From Penium margaritaceum (Eukaryota > Streptophyta > Zygnematophyceae > Desmidiales > Peniaceae), in assembly GCA_023375785.1 (NCBI GenBank), contig SZWC01009432.1, forward strand, positions 1 through 43,102: a DNA stretch of 43,102 nt, written 5' to 3'. The notes under the pieces were generated by a model. The model did no database searches and was not told the origin of the DNA. It was given only the letters and a program-made list of their open reading frames with translations. The position numbers were made by a program, and so were the translations under genes. Shown piece by piece: positions 1 to 9,544 of this stretch (position 1 is the first letter of the stretch; each line of letters begins with the position of its first letter).

Positions 1-23
1 TTCTAAGGTTCGACGGCTTCTAC

Positions 24-704
24 GTGCTTCAAACAAAGGTCACCAAGGCGTCCAATGACGGACTAGCATATCCCACGGAAACAGCGGCACCAAAGCCAAA
101 CAATGCAGCGCCAGTGACCCCTAAGGTGGCCACATCAATGAAGGACACTGATACTGAGCTGTGGCACCGACAATTTGGCCACATGGCCAACAGTATACTA
201 CAGAAGATGCACGAGCAAGAGGTGGTCCAAAGAATGGAAGGATGCACCTTGAAGCACGAAGAAGGATGTACATTATGTGAACCATACCTCCAAGCGAAGT
301 CAAAAAAGAAGCCATTTGGTAGAGGAGGTTAATGAGCAGAGAATGTCTTGGACTTGATCCACAGTGACGTGTGCAGACCCTTCCGCACAACGTCTAACAG
401 AGAAAGCAAGTACTTCTTGACCTTCATCAACGACCACATCTGCAAGGTGTGGAACTATTTCCTCAAAAGCAAGGGAGAGCTCAAGGAGAAGCTTCTCAAG
501 TTCATGGCCATGGTAAAGCAGCAAACGTCCAAGAAGGTCAAGACACTCCAAAGTGATAACGGGGGTGAGTACAAGGCAAGCAAGCCTTGGCTCAAGCATT
601 ATGGAATCCGCCATGAGAAAACCACCCCTTACAACCCCCAAAGCAACGACGTGGCCGTGAGGATGAACCAGAACCTGGTCAGCATGGTGCAAAGCATGCT
701 CTTC
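24..704 (+). pseudogene. Element A GAG-pre-integrase and integrase core, N-terminal part
   Basis: The first part carries ELWHRQFGHM and a later CTLCEPY, the HxxxH...CxxC zinc-binding GAG-pre-integrase domain of copia polyproteins. The same frame continues after a TAA at 330-332 into LIHSDVCRPF, a YFLTFINDH segment (first catalytic Asp region), LQSDNGGEY (second Asp) and PYNPQSNDVAV, where the third catalytic Glu is expected but not seen. The reading ends at SMLF where N1 is inserted. In the element this enzyme would insert cDNA into the genome. With the stop and the N1 insertion it cannot be functional. Confidence 0.85.
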
Positions 705-1404
705 TGTTGGCCTGAGAGGGATGGTGCACCCTGGAGGGTCCGTAGCAGTAGCTGGTTCACACCACCAACTGGTTTTGGAGAGACTAAAACTGTGGAGGCA
801 ACTGGTTCCAAGGATGGTAGAAAACTGGTCAGAGAGTGAGGAAATATTTTTGGCCTGAATTGACTGGGAATAAACACTTGATTAAGGCTCAAAAGCAGTG
901 GTATTTTATAGCTACTGATCTAAGCTTTCCAGAACACCAAAGCATGCCAGATTTGAAGCTTCCTAGTAGATTCTATGGCTTCTGGAGTGACCCTTGGTAG
1001 GCTGTCCTTTTCCCACCTAGGAAGGCATCCCTTCCTTCCTCTAAAAGCATCTGCCCCTTCCTAGATTCCTCAGCTTGCTTCTAGTAGGAGGGAAGGTATC
1101 TAGAAGACCAAGAAACCTCTAGATGCCTTGTAGGACAAGTCACCCCTTCTAGAACGTGTGCCACCTTCCTGGACCCTCACTTAGCCTTCCAGAAACTTAA
1201 GGAGGACTTCTAGAGGTTGAGCTAGCTTCCTGGCATCTATTTTCCACCTCCGTTGAGGCAGGGCAGGAATTGATCTTATGGGAATTGAACCCGGGGCCCT
1301 GCCTCTAGAAGTGAAAACCATTAACAACTAAGCCACTTGGGCTTGTCTTTTTGGTGTTTCTTTCTAGAGTCGCTCCTGCTATGGTGAGGTGCATCACTCC
1401 AACA
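705..1404 (-). repeat. N1 3' LTR (left copy)
   Basis: 700 bp, direct repeat of 4158-4858. Since N1 reads on the minus strand, this is its 3' LTR. It keeps the TATA-like box (904-911), the tRNA-like module (about 1280-1345) and three exact TTCnnGAA motifs (927-934, 1147-1154, 1187-1194). The trimeric heat-shock-like site of the other LTR is degraded here: TTCTAGAA is followed by CGTGT instead of GGTTC. Confidence 0.92.
1280..1345 (-). other. tRNA-like A-box/B-box module in N1 3' LTR
   Basis: On the minus strand TGGCTTAGTTG (1335-1325) resembles a pol III A box and GGGTTCAATTCCC (1292-1280) a B box, with about 32 bases between them, as in tRNA genes and tRNA-derived SINE heads. The acceptor ends do not pair, so this is not a working tRNA. 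Confidence 0.5.
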
Positions 1405-1415
1405 ATCTTCCCCTT
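1405..1415 (-). other. N1 polypurine tract
   Basis: Minus-strand AAGGGGAAGAT directly abuts the TGTTGG start of the left LTR, where the plus-strand primer of an LTR element is expected. Its presence shows that the 3' end of the internal region is retained although RT and RNase H are missing. Confidence 0.7.
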
Positions 1416-1510
1416 GCGCATCACCCATGGCAGTCGACCATGCTCAACCTGCAACTCAGGAGCTTTTCTCCTCATGGAAGGCAAGCCTATGTTTTATTAG
1501 TCCCTCTTAC

Positions 1511-2798
1511 TCAGCCCCACCCCTCTCGTGCCATGCCTCCTTCAGGCTCCTTTTTACATGAAGAAGACTTGTGCAAATCCAATCTAGATTCCCTTGTCAA
1601 CATCGTACCTCTTTGTCCTTCTTGGCACATGGCTACTCGTGCTGAGGTGTTGAGGTAGTTTTTCTTGTTGCTCTCTCCTTTTGGCACCATCCTCTCCAAG
1701 GGATTTCTCCGCATCTCTTGGAGACGTTGGAGACATCGGTCGACTCTCCGCCTCCACGTCCATCTCCGGTGCTTCAAATTCCTCATCCGAACTGCCTAGA
1801 ACAAGTTCTGGCACTTGCGCATCCCTTGGGCGATCTTCTCTAGGTGCTGCTACTAAGGACGTCACCCTCATTCACGCCCTCCGGCGTCTCCCACTCAAGG
1901 AGTGGCAGCCACTCCCCCCTTTTTGGAGAGATCTGCCTCCTTATCCGTCCAACGACTTTTGTCGTCAAACGTGACGTCGCAACTCCACACAATCTGCTGC
2001 CTCCTTGGGTCAAAGAGTCAGTACGCCTTGCTTCCACTCTCATACCCAAGGAAATTACACCGGTGGGTTTGTGGGTCCAGCTTGCTATGCCCTTCATGTG
2101 CCTGCGCAACCGCATTTGTAGCACAACCAAACGTGCGGAGATAACCCACTGCCAGCTTCCTCCCGCTCAACACCTCTTGTGGCGTATTCCACGCCTTGCT
2201 CTCCTTTTCTTTCAACGGCTTGGTCGGTGTAAGGTTCATTATGTACGCCGCTGTCCATGCCGCCTCCGCCCAATATTGTTGTGCAAGGCCGGCGTCGCAC
2301 AACATGGATCGCACCATGTTAAGGATTGTACGATTCACTCTCTTTGCGATGCCATTCTGTTGCGGGGAGTGTGGATTTGTTTTTGTGCCACTCAATCCCC
2401 TTGCTCTTCATCCAGCCAAGGCAGCTTGCATGTTCACCGTCGTTGTTGCTCCAGATAGCCTTCACCTTCAACTCTGTCTGCCGCTCCACATTTGGCACAA
2501 ACTCCTGCATGCATGCAAGGAATTTGCTCTTCCGTTTCATGAGGTAGAGGTACAGTTCACGGCTTTGGTCGTCAATGAAGGTGAGGAAGTAGCGAGCTCC
2601 ATCGATGGAGCTCTCAAGTGGGCCACACACATCAGTGTATACCACTGCCAACTTTGTTGATGCACGTGTCCCCTTTGCCACAAACGGCTGCTGCGTTGAT
2701 TTGCCGATGACGCATGGCTTACACACAGTCTCTTTGGTTCCATCAAGGCCACTGATTTGGAGACTGCGCACCATCTCTCTCTTTGCTATCTCTTTCAC
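1511..2798 (-). pseudogene. N1 integrase and post-integrase linker
   Basis: Minus-strand reading: CKPCVIGKSTQQPF (end of GAG-pre-integrase), YTDVCGPLES, YFLTFIDDQSREL (first catalytic Asp), WSNNDGEHAS at the second Asp position, then after a frameshift near 2390 NPHSPQQNGIAKRVN at the third acidic position, with Lys where Glu is expected (the family has VAERxN). Next come SMLCDAGLAQQYWAEA and LRTFGCATNA of the C-terminal part. The 1871-1584 stretch is an acidic linker (GSSDEEFEAPEMDVE) like that preceding RT in relatives, but no RT follows before the LTR. Broken by at least one frameshift and several stops. Confidence 0.82.
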
Positions 2799-2955
2799 CG
2801 TTGATGGGAAAACATGGCAAAGTCAGCGGTGCCATAGGTCCAGGTCTCCTTCATCATTCGTTGCAAGATTGGCGGCGTTGGACCCCGCCCGGCTGCCGAG
2901 GATCTTTGCGTGTAGCAGGTACAAGTTATCCTCTCTCTTATTATGCAAAACAAAC

Positions 2956-4089
2956 CTAGCCTTTGCCCTCCTTGCGGATGACGACCTCATTCTTTGTGAA
3001 GAGCATCTCAAGTACCTTGTCCATAAGGTGGCAGACGGTGAGCAGGTTTGCCACAAAGTTGGGCATGTGGAGCACATCGTGGATTGTGCTCATGACAGGT
3101 TTACCATCCACAATGGACTCAATGCGGACGTTATCCTCACCGGCGGCCACCTCTGTTTTTCTGTTGGCTACCGTCATGCATCTCTCCGAGGCGTCGTAGG
3201 TGACAAATGCCGTCCTGTTGCATTGCGTGTGGCGGCCTGATCCGGAGTCAATGTCGGCAACTCTCGGATCCTTCAAGTCGGTAGAGTTGTACGCCATGAG
3301 GGCCTCCTCGTCTTTCTTTCCACCCCACTGTAACCAGTCTGGCTTCTTCTTGGGGCAGTTGCGTGCACAGTGGCCCTCCTTGCCACAGTTGAAGCACTCC
3401 CCCTTCTTGTCACCCTTCTTGGTGCCCTGTTTGGCATCCTTCCTCTTGTCACCTCGGCCTCCACAATGAGGATGAACTGTGTACGCAGAAATTGATGGTG
3501 TTGCACTCTCTTGACCACCACATCGCATCCACTCGTTGCGCACGTACTCAACAACCTTCGGGTATTTCAGCTCGTCAGAAAGCCAGCCACAAGGACTGTG
3601 ATCACGGGACTCCAACTGCCCGGCAATGATCATAGCTTGTAACTGAGATTCAACCTCCGAACCAGTGGCCACACACTCCGCTGTGAATGACTCAATCTAC
3701 TATATGATCTCCATGATGTTGTCACCTTCGTTGTCTTGGAGGGTGACGAGTCGTTTGAAGATGAAGAGCTGATTGGCGAGGTTGCTTGACTGGTAGATGG
3801 AGCAGAATTCTGACCATGCGTCTGCGGCCAGGGTGCATCGTTGGATGTGCCGAAGTTGTGATGGACATAACACGGACACAAGGAGCGCCAAAGCCTTTTT
3901 GTTGCACTTCTTGTATGCCTCCTTCACCTCAGCGATTGCAGTCTCCGGTGGAGCAGTCTCATCACCCTTTACGAGCTCAAACAGTACCTTGTCGTCAAGG
4001 AAGACCTCAAACTGCCACCTCCACAGGGCAAAGCCTGTCCCATCAAAATTATGGACAGTACGGATGCTCTCTTGCACGCCGGTTGCCAT
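2956..4089 (-). pseudogene. N1 Gag, zinc knuckle and protease
   Basis: ATG at 4089 (MATGVQESIR) was chosen because the copia Gag signature FDGTGFALWRWQFEVFL follows at once; the longer in-frame Met at 4182 would lie in the LTR. The Gag domain runs to about 3700, where two adjacent stops (TAG TAG) interrupt it. Reading continues from 3672 with a CCHC knuckle CFNCGKEGHCARNC, then DIDSGSGRH, the aspartic protease DSG motif, and VLHMPNFVANLLTV, the usual end of the protease region. These would form the capsid, bind the RNA and cleave the polyprotein. Confidence 0.88.
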
Positions 4090-4356
4090 GTCTTGCTGTT
4101 GGAAGCATGAACTCAAGCTGGCATGGAAGCCCTTAGAGGCGTGGGCCGAAAGCCCTTTGTTGGCTTGAGGGTGAGTGTGCACCTTGGAGGGTCCCTAGTA
4201 GTGGCTGGTTCACACCACCAACTGTTCTTGGAGAGATTGAAATTGTGGAGGCAATTGGTTCTAAGGATGGGAGAAAACTGATCAGAGCTTGAGGCAATAG
4301 TTTTTTCCTGAATTGAATGGGAATAAACACTTGATTAAGGCTCAAAAGCAGTGGAA

Positions 4357-4364
4357 TTTTATAG
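4357..4364 (-). promoter_or_regulatory. Putative TATA box of N1
   Basis: CTATAAAA on the minus strand, conserved in the other LTR (904-911). It lies 16 bases downstream of a TTCCAGAA motif, giving a standard upstream-element then TATA order. A start site about 30 bases further (near 4325) is inferred. Confidence 0.55.
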
Positions 4365-4379
4365 CCACTGATTTAAGCT

Positions 4380-4669
4380 TTCCAGAACACCAAAACATGC
4401 CAGATTTGAAGCCTCCTAGCAGATTCTATGGCTTCTAGAGTGGCCCTTGGTAGGCTGTCCTTTTTCCCACCTAGGAAGGCATCCCTTCCTTCCTCTAGAA
4501 GCTTCTGCCCTCTCCTAGATTCCTCAACTTTCTTCTAGTAGGGTGGAAGGTATCCAGAGGACCAAGACACCTCTAGATGCCTTGTAGGACAAGTCACCCC
4601 TTCTAGAAGGTTCGCCACCTTCCTGGACCCTCACTTAGCCTTCCCGAAACTCAAGGAGGACTTCTAGAA
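4380..4669 (-). promoter_or_regulatory. Cluster of heat-shock-element-like motifs in N1 5' LTR
   Basis: Exact alternating units seen: TTCCAGAA 4380-4387, GAAGCTTC 4498-4505, the three-unit site TTCTAGAAGGTTC 4601-4613, TTCCCGAA 4641-4648 and TTCTAGAA 4662-4669, plus near matches such as TTCTAGAG. HSF trimers bind inverted nGAAn units, and three units in phase form a canonical site. All lie upstream of the TATA box in transcription orientation. The arrangement resembles the heat-activated plant copia ONSEN (ATCOPIA78); activity here is inference. Confidence 0.55.
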
Positions 4670-4733
4670 GTTGAGCTAGCTTCTTGGCATCTATTTTCCA
4701 CCTCCCTTGAGGCAGGGCAGAAATTGATCTTAT

Positions 4734-4799
4734 GGGACTTGAACCCGGGGCCCTGCCTCTAGAGGTGGACACAATTAACCACTAAGCCACTTGGGCTTG
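4734..4799 (-). other. tRNA-like A-box/B-box module in N1 5' LTR
   Basis: On the minus strand TGGCTTAGTGG (4789-4779) fits the A-box consensus and GGGTTCAAGTCCC (4746-4734) the B box, about 32 bases apart and about 70 bases inside the LTR. The B box is flanked by a partial T-stem, but the acceptor ends do not pair. It is either a SINE head captured by the LTR or a pol III-type promoter element; not a functional tRNA. Confidence 0.55.
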
Positions 4800-4858
4800 T
4801 CTTTTCGGTGTTCCTTTTTGGAACCACTCCTGCTATGGTGAGGCGCATCACTCCAACA

Positions 4859-6390
4859 TCTTCGACGCCAAGCTCCCACCTTGCTTTTGAGCTGAATCAG
4901 GAACAAAGGCCTGCTACCTTGTGAACTTCACACCATGAACCACCTTGCAGAAGCATAGAAAGGAGGAAGACAAGAAGTATGGTTGGGAAGGAAACCCTTA
5001 TGCCTCTCATATGAAGTTGTTTGGATCAACTGCATGGGTAAAGATCCAGTCGGGAGAATGTGATGGTAAGCTCAACGCAAGTTATAAGAAGTGCATCATG
5101 GTTGGGTACGACAAGTCACACAAAGCCTATGAGCTTTGGAACCAGGCAGTAGGCAAGCTGGTGAGGAGCCGGGAAGTCAAGTTTGACGAACACACCTGTG
5201 GAAAGGAGGAGCTGCTGGACCCAACCCTTGCTCCCAAGGTGGCAGAGTGGATAGCAGTGCTTGATTCCAAAGATCAAGTACCCAACAATTTGCTCCCTTT
5301 TCTAGCAGGTGGTGGGAATGGGAAAGCAGCTACGAAGGATGATGAAGCATTTGACATGGATGCAGATATTGAGATGTCCGGTGCTTCCGAATCTGACTTG
5401 GAGTCCGACGTTTCTTCCAACGATTACAACAACAAAACACCACTTGTAGTAGCACCAGTAGTAGAGCAGGATGACGCACCAGCATCCTGGTGTAGTTTGC
5501 GACCAAAGAAAGCACCCTTGCACTATGAGGACGATTGGACTGGCCTTAGCTGGTCGTGCATGGCTCACGGAGAGCCATCCACAGTGGCACAGGTAATGAA
5601 CAGCCCAGATGCGGCCAAGAGGAAGGAGGTAGTGGACAGCAAGATTTTGTCCATTGACGACAACGGCACATGGATGCTGGTGGATAGACCTGACAAGGTC
5701 CACTTGGCGGGATCCAAGTGGGTCCTCCGAGTGAAGAGGAAGCAACAAGGCAGCATAAAAAAGTTCAAAGCAAGGATAGTGGCTAAGGGGTTTTTTTCAA
5801 CGCCTAGGCTCTGAGTACGACAAAATGTTCGCGCCCGTTATGACCTTTGCCTCCACCCACTCTCTCCTTGCCATTGCAGCCACAAAGAGCCTGGAGATAC
5901 ACCAGATGGATGTCACGACAGCTTTCCTTTACAGGAAGCTCGATAAGGAAGTGCTAATTTTGTGCCTCAAGTACTCAAAGATCCCAAGGGCAAGGTTTGC
6001 AAGTTGGTGAAAGCGCTCTACGGGCTGGAAGAGGCCCCAAAGTTGTGGTACATAGAGATTGACGCTTTCATGACTGCTCTCTCCTTTGCGCATTGCCAGA
6101 ATGATCCGAGTATTTACGCGTGCGATGATTGGTGAGGGCTGATGTTGGTTGCACTACATGTGGATGATCTGATCATCCGCTCGTCTTTGGTCGAGATACT
6201 GGATGAGCTGAAGTCTGACCTCAGCAAAAGGTTCAAGATGAAGGATATGGTCCTCTTGAGTATAACATGGGGACCGGCATCCACCGCAATCGAGTAGCAA
6301 GAACTTGCGAACTCAACCAAACCAAAAACGTCGATGAGGTGTTGAAGCGCAATCACATGGGAGGCTGCAAATCTATTGGCACCCCAAAGA
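4859..6390 (+). pseudogene. Element A integrase C-terminus, linker and RT start
   Basis: After the duplicated TCTTC the host frame resumes (DAKLPPC then stop), continuing the SMLF that ends at 704. From 4945: HMKLFGSTAWVKI and YKKCIMVGYDKSHKAYELW, the integrase C-terminal zone; an acidic linker around 5340-5420; then AAKRKEVVDSKILSIDDNGTW and SKWVLRVKRK, the start of RVT_2. A frameshift near 5800 (an oligo-T run) moves reading to IHQMDVTTAFLYRKLDKEV with the catalytic Asp in QMDV. KALYGLEEAPKLWY follows, then ALHVDDLIIRSS, where the usual YVDD has become HVDD. A stop (TGA at 6132) and a frameshift disrupt it. Confidence 0.85.
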
Positions 6391-7457
6391 NGAAAGCGCT
6401 CTACGGGCTGGAAGAGGCCCCAAAGTTGTGGTACATAGAGATTGACGCTTTCATGACTGCTCTCTCCTTTGCGCATTGCCAGAATGATCCGAGTATTTAC
6501 GCGTGCGATGATTGGTGAGGGCTGATGCTGGTTGCACTACATGTGGATGATCTGATCATCCGCTCGTCTTTGGTCGAGATACTGGATGAGCTGAAGTCCG
6601 ACCTCAGCAAAAGGTTCAAGATGAAGGATATGGTCCTCTTGAGTAAAGCATGGGGACCGCCATCCACCGCAATCGAGTAGCAAGAACTTGCGAACTCAAC
6701 CAAACCAAAAACGTCGATGAGGTGTTGAAGCGCAATCACATGGGAGGCTGCAAATCTATCGGCACCCCAAAGATGACTACGACCAAGCTGAATGCCTCCA
6801 TGTCACCATGCAACAAAGAATAACAAAGCGAGATGCAAGAAATCCCATACCAGTTTGCCATGGGTAGCATCATGTGGACCATGGTAGGGACTCGCCCCGA
6901 CATTTGTGGTGGGACAAGTGAGCAGGTTTGTGGCCAACCNAAGTTGTGGTACATAGAGATTGACGCTTTCATGACTGCTCTCTCCTTTGCGCATTGCCAG
7001 AATGATCCGAGTATTTACGCGTGCGATGATTGGTGAGGGCTGATGTTGGTTGCACTACATGTGGATGATCTGATCATCCGCTCGTCTTTGGTCGAGATAC
7101 TGGATGAGCTGAAGTCTGACCTCAGCAAAAGGTTCAAGATGAAGGATATGGTCCTCTTGAGTATAACATGGGGACCGCCATCCACCGCAATCGAGTAGCA
7201 AGAACTTGCGAACTCAACCAAACCAAAAACGTCGATGAGGTGTTGAAGCGCAATCACATGGGAGGCTGCAAATCTATTGGCACCCCAAAGATGACTACGA
7301 CCAAGCTGAATGCCTCCATGTCACCATGCAACAAAGAATAACAAAGCGAGATGCAAGAAATCCCATACCAGTTTGCCATGGGTAGCATCATGTGGACCAT
7401 GGTAGGGACTCGCCCCGACATTTGTGGTGGGACAAGTGAGCAGGTTTGTGGCCAACC
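6009..7457 (+). repeat. Three head-to-tail copies of element A RT segment, joined at single Ns
   Basis: Copy 1 is 6009-6390, then N at 6391; copy 2 is 6392-6939, then N at 6940; copy 3 starts at 6941, equivalent to 6040 of copy 1. Copies 1 and 3 share variants (GATGTTGG, AAGTCTGACC, AGTATAACATGG) that differ from copy 2 (GATGCTGG, AAGTCCGACC, AGTAAAGCATGG). One N at each joint and breakpoints inside the RT reading suggest overlapping contigs or haplotypes placed end to end, not a biological triplication. Confidence 0.85.
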
Positions 7458-8031
7458 CAAGGCCACAACATTGGCAAGCAATCAAGCGTATTTTGCACTA
7501 CCTGCACAAGACACGTCACATAGGCCTTTTCTTTGGAGGCCAAGAACGTACGGACCACCTCCGCCTGAAGTGCTACAATGTTATCGACGTCGACCACCGC
7601 AAATCCACTTTTGGATACGTGTGAATCTTGAATGGCATTGCCGTCTCATGGGCCAATAGGAAGCAAGATTGTGTTCTCGTTTCCAAGGCTGAGGTAGAGT
7701 TCGTTGCTCTGTCTGAGTTGTGCAAGGGGACTCACTGGCTACGCAACTTTCTTGGTAAAATGATAGTGCAAAGAATGACACCACGGTCATACATGTGGAC
7801 AACATGAGGACCATCTCGATGGCTGAAGATGAGGTAATCTCCTTGTGAACAAGGCACATTGACATACGTTACCACTACTTACATGGCCTATTCATGAAGA
7901 ATGTGGTGGAATTGTCACACTGCGGAACCAAGAGCATGCTTGCTGACTGCATAAAGAAGCCATTGGAGAGTGACTTGCACTATGCAAATGTTTGTTGCTT
8001 CGGCACAAGGAGTGCGGCAGAGGAAGGGTGA
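7351..8031 (+). pseudogene. Element A RT thumb and RNase H
   Basis: IPYQFAMGSIMWTMVGTRPD leads, after a frame change, to [26 protein letters not shown] and HIGLFFGG, the RT to RNase H junction of copia. RNase H motifs follow: HRKSTFGYV, VSWANRKQDCVLVSKAEVEFVALSE (second catalytic residue zone), VDNMRTISMAEDE, and THWLRNF. Near 7850 RHIDIRYHY marks the conserved C-terminal RNase H motif, ending with SMLADCIKKPLES. TGA/TAG stops at several points make it a pseudogene. Confidence 0.82.
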
Positions 8032-8080
8032 GCACCAAGGCATTGATGGAGTCTAGTGAATGACAGATAGACAGAGGTGC

Positions 8081-8700
8081 AAGGGAGAACTTTGTTGTAT
8101 GGTATGCACCTTGTTCACTTGCTAGCTGGCTGGCTGGCTGGCTGCACGGACAGACAAGGCATGCACTGCTCTATGGAGTATGTCCCGTTGGTCTGTTCTA
8201 AGATAGGCCAGGAATGCACTGGCCGTCATGGGTATGTACCCTGGAGATCATCATGTGATGCAAACCTTTGTGGCCGTGTTGGGACAGGCACAGGAACTCA
8301 TGAGCCGTGGGTTCAAACACTGCGATGGTCGTAGGGTCACAGGGTTCAAACCCTGTTCCAAGAGCAGTGCATGCTCCATAGAGCACACCTTGGGTTTTGA
8401 CCCCAAGAAGCTTCTAAGAAGGTTACAAGAGCCTGCCTTGATGGTGACACTTGGCAGTCTCAGGTTGCGCCAAGTAGGACTCTAGGTTGAGGTTGGCTCT
8501 TGTAGGGCCACTGCAAGCAGAAGCATTAGAAAGCTCTGCAAGCATCAAAGCATGTACCCTACATGCATCTATTTACAGTTCTTGCGTTTGAGACTCCTCA
8601 CATGGTGTCCAACCAAGGGTACAAAGCCTTTCAATGATTTCCCCATTCTTGTAGAGCGTCCACACGGCCTAATGCACGCATGTGGAAAACAACGGGTGAC
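8081..8700 (+). repeat. Element A polypurine tract and 3' LTR start
   Basis: AAGGGAGAA at 8081-8089 is the polypurine tract. The LTR starts TGTTGTATGG at 8093. Its first part parallels the LTRs of B and D: CGGACAG..., GGCATGCACTGCTC, TGGAGTA-GTCCC. A (GCTG/GGCT)-type short repeat lies at about 8118-8142. The 3' end of the LTR could not be placed because no second copy is in the window. Confidence 0.6.
8271..8355 (+). other. tRNA-like A-box and two B-box-like motifs in element A LTR
   Basis: TGGCCGTGTTGGG at 8271 resembles an A box. GGGTTCAAACAC (about 8309) and GGGTTCAAACCC (about 8342) resemble B boxes; the second sits in a hairpin CAGGG-TTCAAA-CCCTG like a T arm. The position within the LTR (178 bases in) is close to the tRNA-like segment of B and D (125-127 bases in). 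Confidence 0.4.
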
Positions 8701-9417
8701 TCCAACACAGTTTTAAAAGGTTGGGTTTTCATCCCGGACTACCAAATTGCTGCCATTGTTTTCTGGTTGTTGTGGAAAAGGTGCCAATGCTTTCTTGAGG
8801 TTTCCACGGCCAAAGAACCCTGCATGAGCCATTGAGAAGGCCCTGCAGCAGACTGTAGAGCAGCTAGGAGACCCCAAGTTGGAGAATGCGCAGCTGACCT
8901 GGCAGATAGCTGACCTACAGTGTCGAACTAATGCTAGGCAGGTTCAGGCGACGCAGTCAAAGAGTCTGCCAAGACCAAAGCCAAAGCTTCCGAAATGGTT
9001 CAATCCCTCTTTCAAGGGAGCATGCATATGGTCCTGCCTGTTCACCATCAATAACTTCTTGGAGCCCTGGGTCACCCTCTAGTGGATGATGCTATGTAGT
9101 TGTAATTCTAGGTGACACTACTGCATGAATTAGCATCGGAGTGTTTGAGGCAGCCAATCTTGCCAGCCACTCAAGATGGAGATGGAAATGCATTAGTGCA
9201 ACATGCCATTAGAAATGTGAAAATGCATATGTCCAACATGTACTATGGCAGCCAGGGATGGGGCAAGCTGGAGAGCGCGTGCCGACAATGTGGGAGGTGT
9301 CCAAGCAATCCATCAAACATTGTTTGATGTCATGAATGCCTTCATGGTCACACGCAACAAGTTGAATGAATTGTGTAGATCAGCTCATTTGAAGAGTATA
9401 CGCGTCTCTTCTTGTGG
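8700..9417 (+). other. Unresolved stretch with possible Gag-like remnant
   Basis: From about 8830 a plus-strand reading gives a Gln/Leu/Thr-rich, coiled-coil-like piece (LENAQLTWQIADLQCRTNA) followed by PRPKPKLPKWFNPSFKG and FTINNFLEPW, a layout reminiscent of a Ty3/gypsy Gag N-terminus. The match is weak and no zinc knuckle is found. 9112-9417 has short open frames but nothing recognised. It lies between the LTR of A and the 3' end of B and may be a piece of the gypsy element into which B went. Confidence 0.25.
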
Positions 9418-9544
9418 GCAAGGGGGCATGAAAGAACAAAAACCTCTCTCTTGCACCTCTGGCCACATGCCGTGGTAGTCTTCTTCTGCATGAACCCGTA
9501 GTCTGCATAGTGTTTTTGCACCTCAGTTGTTTTGGTCTTTAGTC

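Larger units (their letters stand above)
705..4858 (-). mobile_element. Nested copia N1 with both LTRs and TSD, lacking RT and RNase H
   Basis: A direct repeat of 700/701 bp (705-1404 and 4158-4858) starts TGTTGG and ends CCAACA on both sides. It is flanked by identical TCTTC at 700-704 and 4859-4863, a typical 5-bp copia target duplication. Internal coding is on the minus strand: Gag, zinc knuckle, protease, integrase and the post-integrase linker. Then it goes directly to a polypurine tract and LTR; no RT or RNase H motif is seen. The internal region is about 2.75 kb, well short of the roughly 4 kb of a complete copia. No TGG-type primer binding site follows the 5' LTR. The two LTRs are visibly diverged (by eye roughly one difference per 8-10 bases in the first 170), so the insertion is not very recent. 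Confidence 0.92.
4158..4858 (-). repeat. N1 5' LTR (right copy, promoter copy)
   Basis: 701 bp. It lies upstream of Gag on the minus strand, hence the 5' LTR driving transcription. Order along the minus strand from 4858: TGTTGG end, tRNA-like module (4799-4734), a cluster of TTCnnGAA motifs (4669-4380), TATA box (4364-4357), about 200 further bases, CCAACA end at 4158. The regulatory motifs are better preserved than in the left copy. Confidence 0.92.
1..8700 (+). mobile_element. Ty1/copia retrotransposon A, left end outside window, interrupted by N1
   Basis: Order seen on the plus strand: GAG-pre-integrase, integrase, linker, RT, RNase H, polypurine tract, LTR start, which is copia order. 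The 5' LTR and Gag lie left of the window. The integrase is split at 704/4859 by nested element N1; reading resumes exactly after the duplicated TCTTC. The RT segment is written three times around single N bases. The element is dead: a stop at 330, a frameshift near 5800, and further stops in RT and RNase H. The 3' LTR starts at 8093; its right end is not located, so 8700 is a guess. Its coding sequence and LTR start resemble elements B and D, so it is a diverged member of the same group. Confidence 0.85.

Noticed and set aside
4734..4799. A functional tRNA gene in the N1 LTR
   Set aside because: A and B boxes are present, but acceptor ends do not pair and no clean anticodon arm forms; reported as tRNA-like only.
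8118..8142. GCTGGCTGGCTGGCTG short tandem repeat as a regulatory element
   Set aside because: Only about five 4-base units inside the element A LTR, absent from the B and D LTRs; ordinary slippage is enough.
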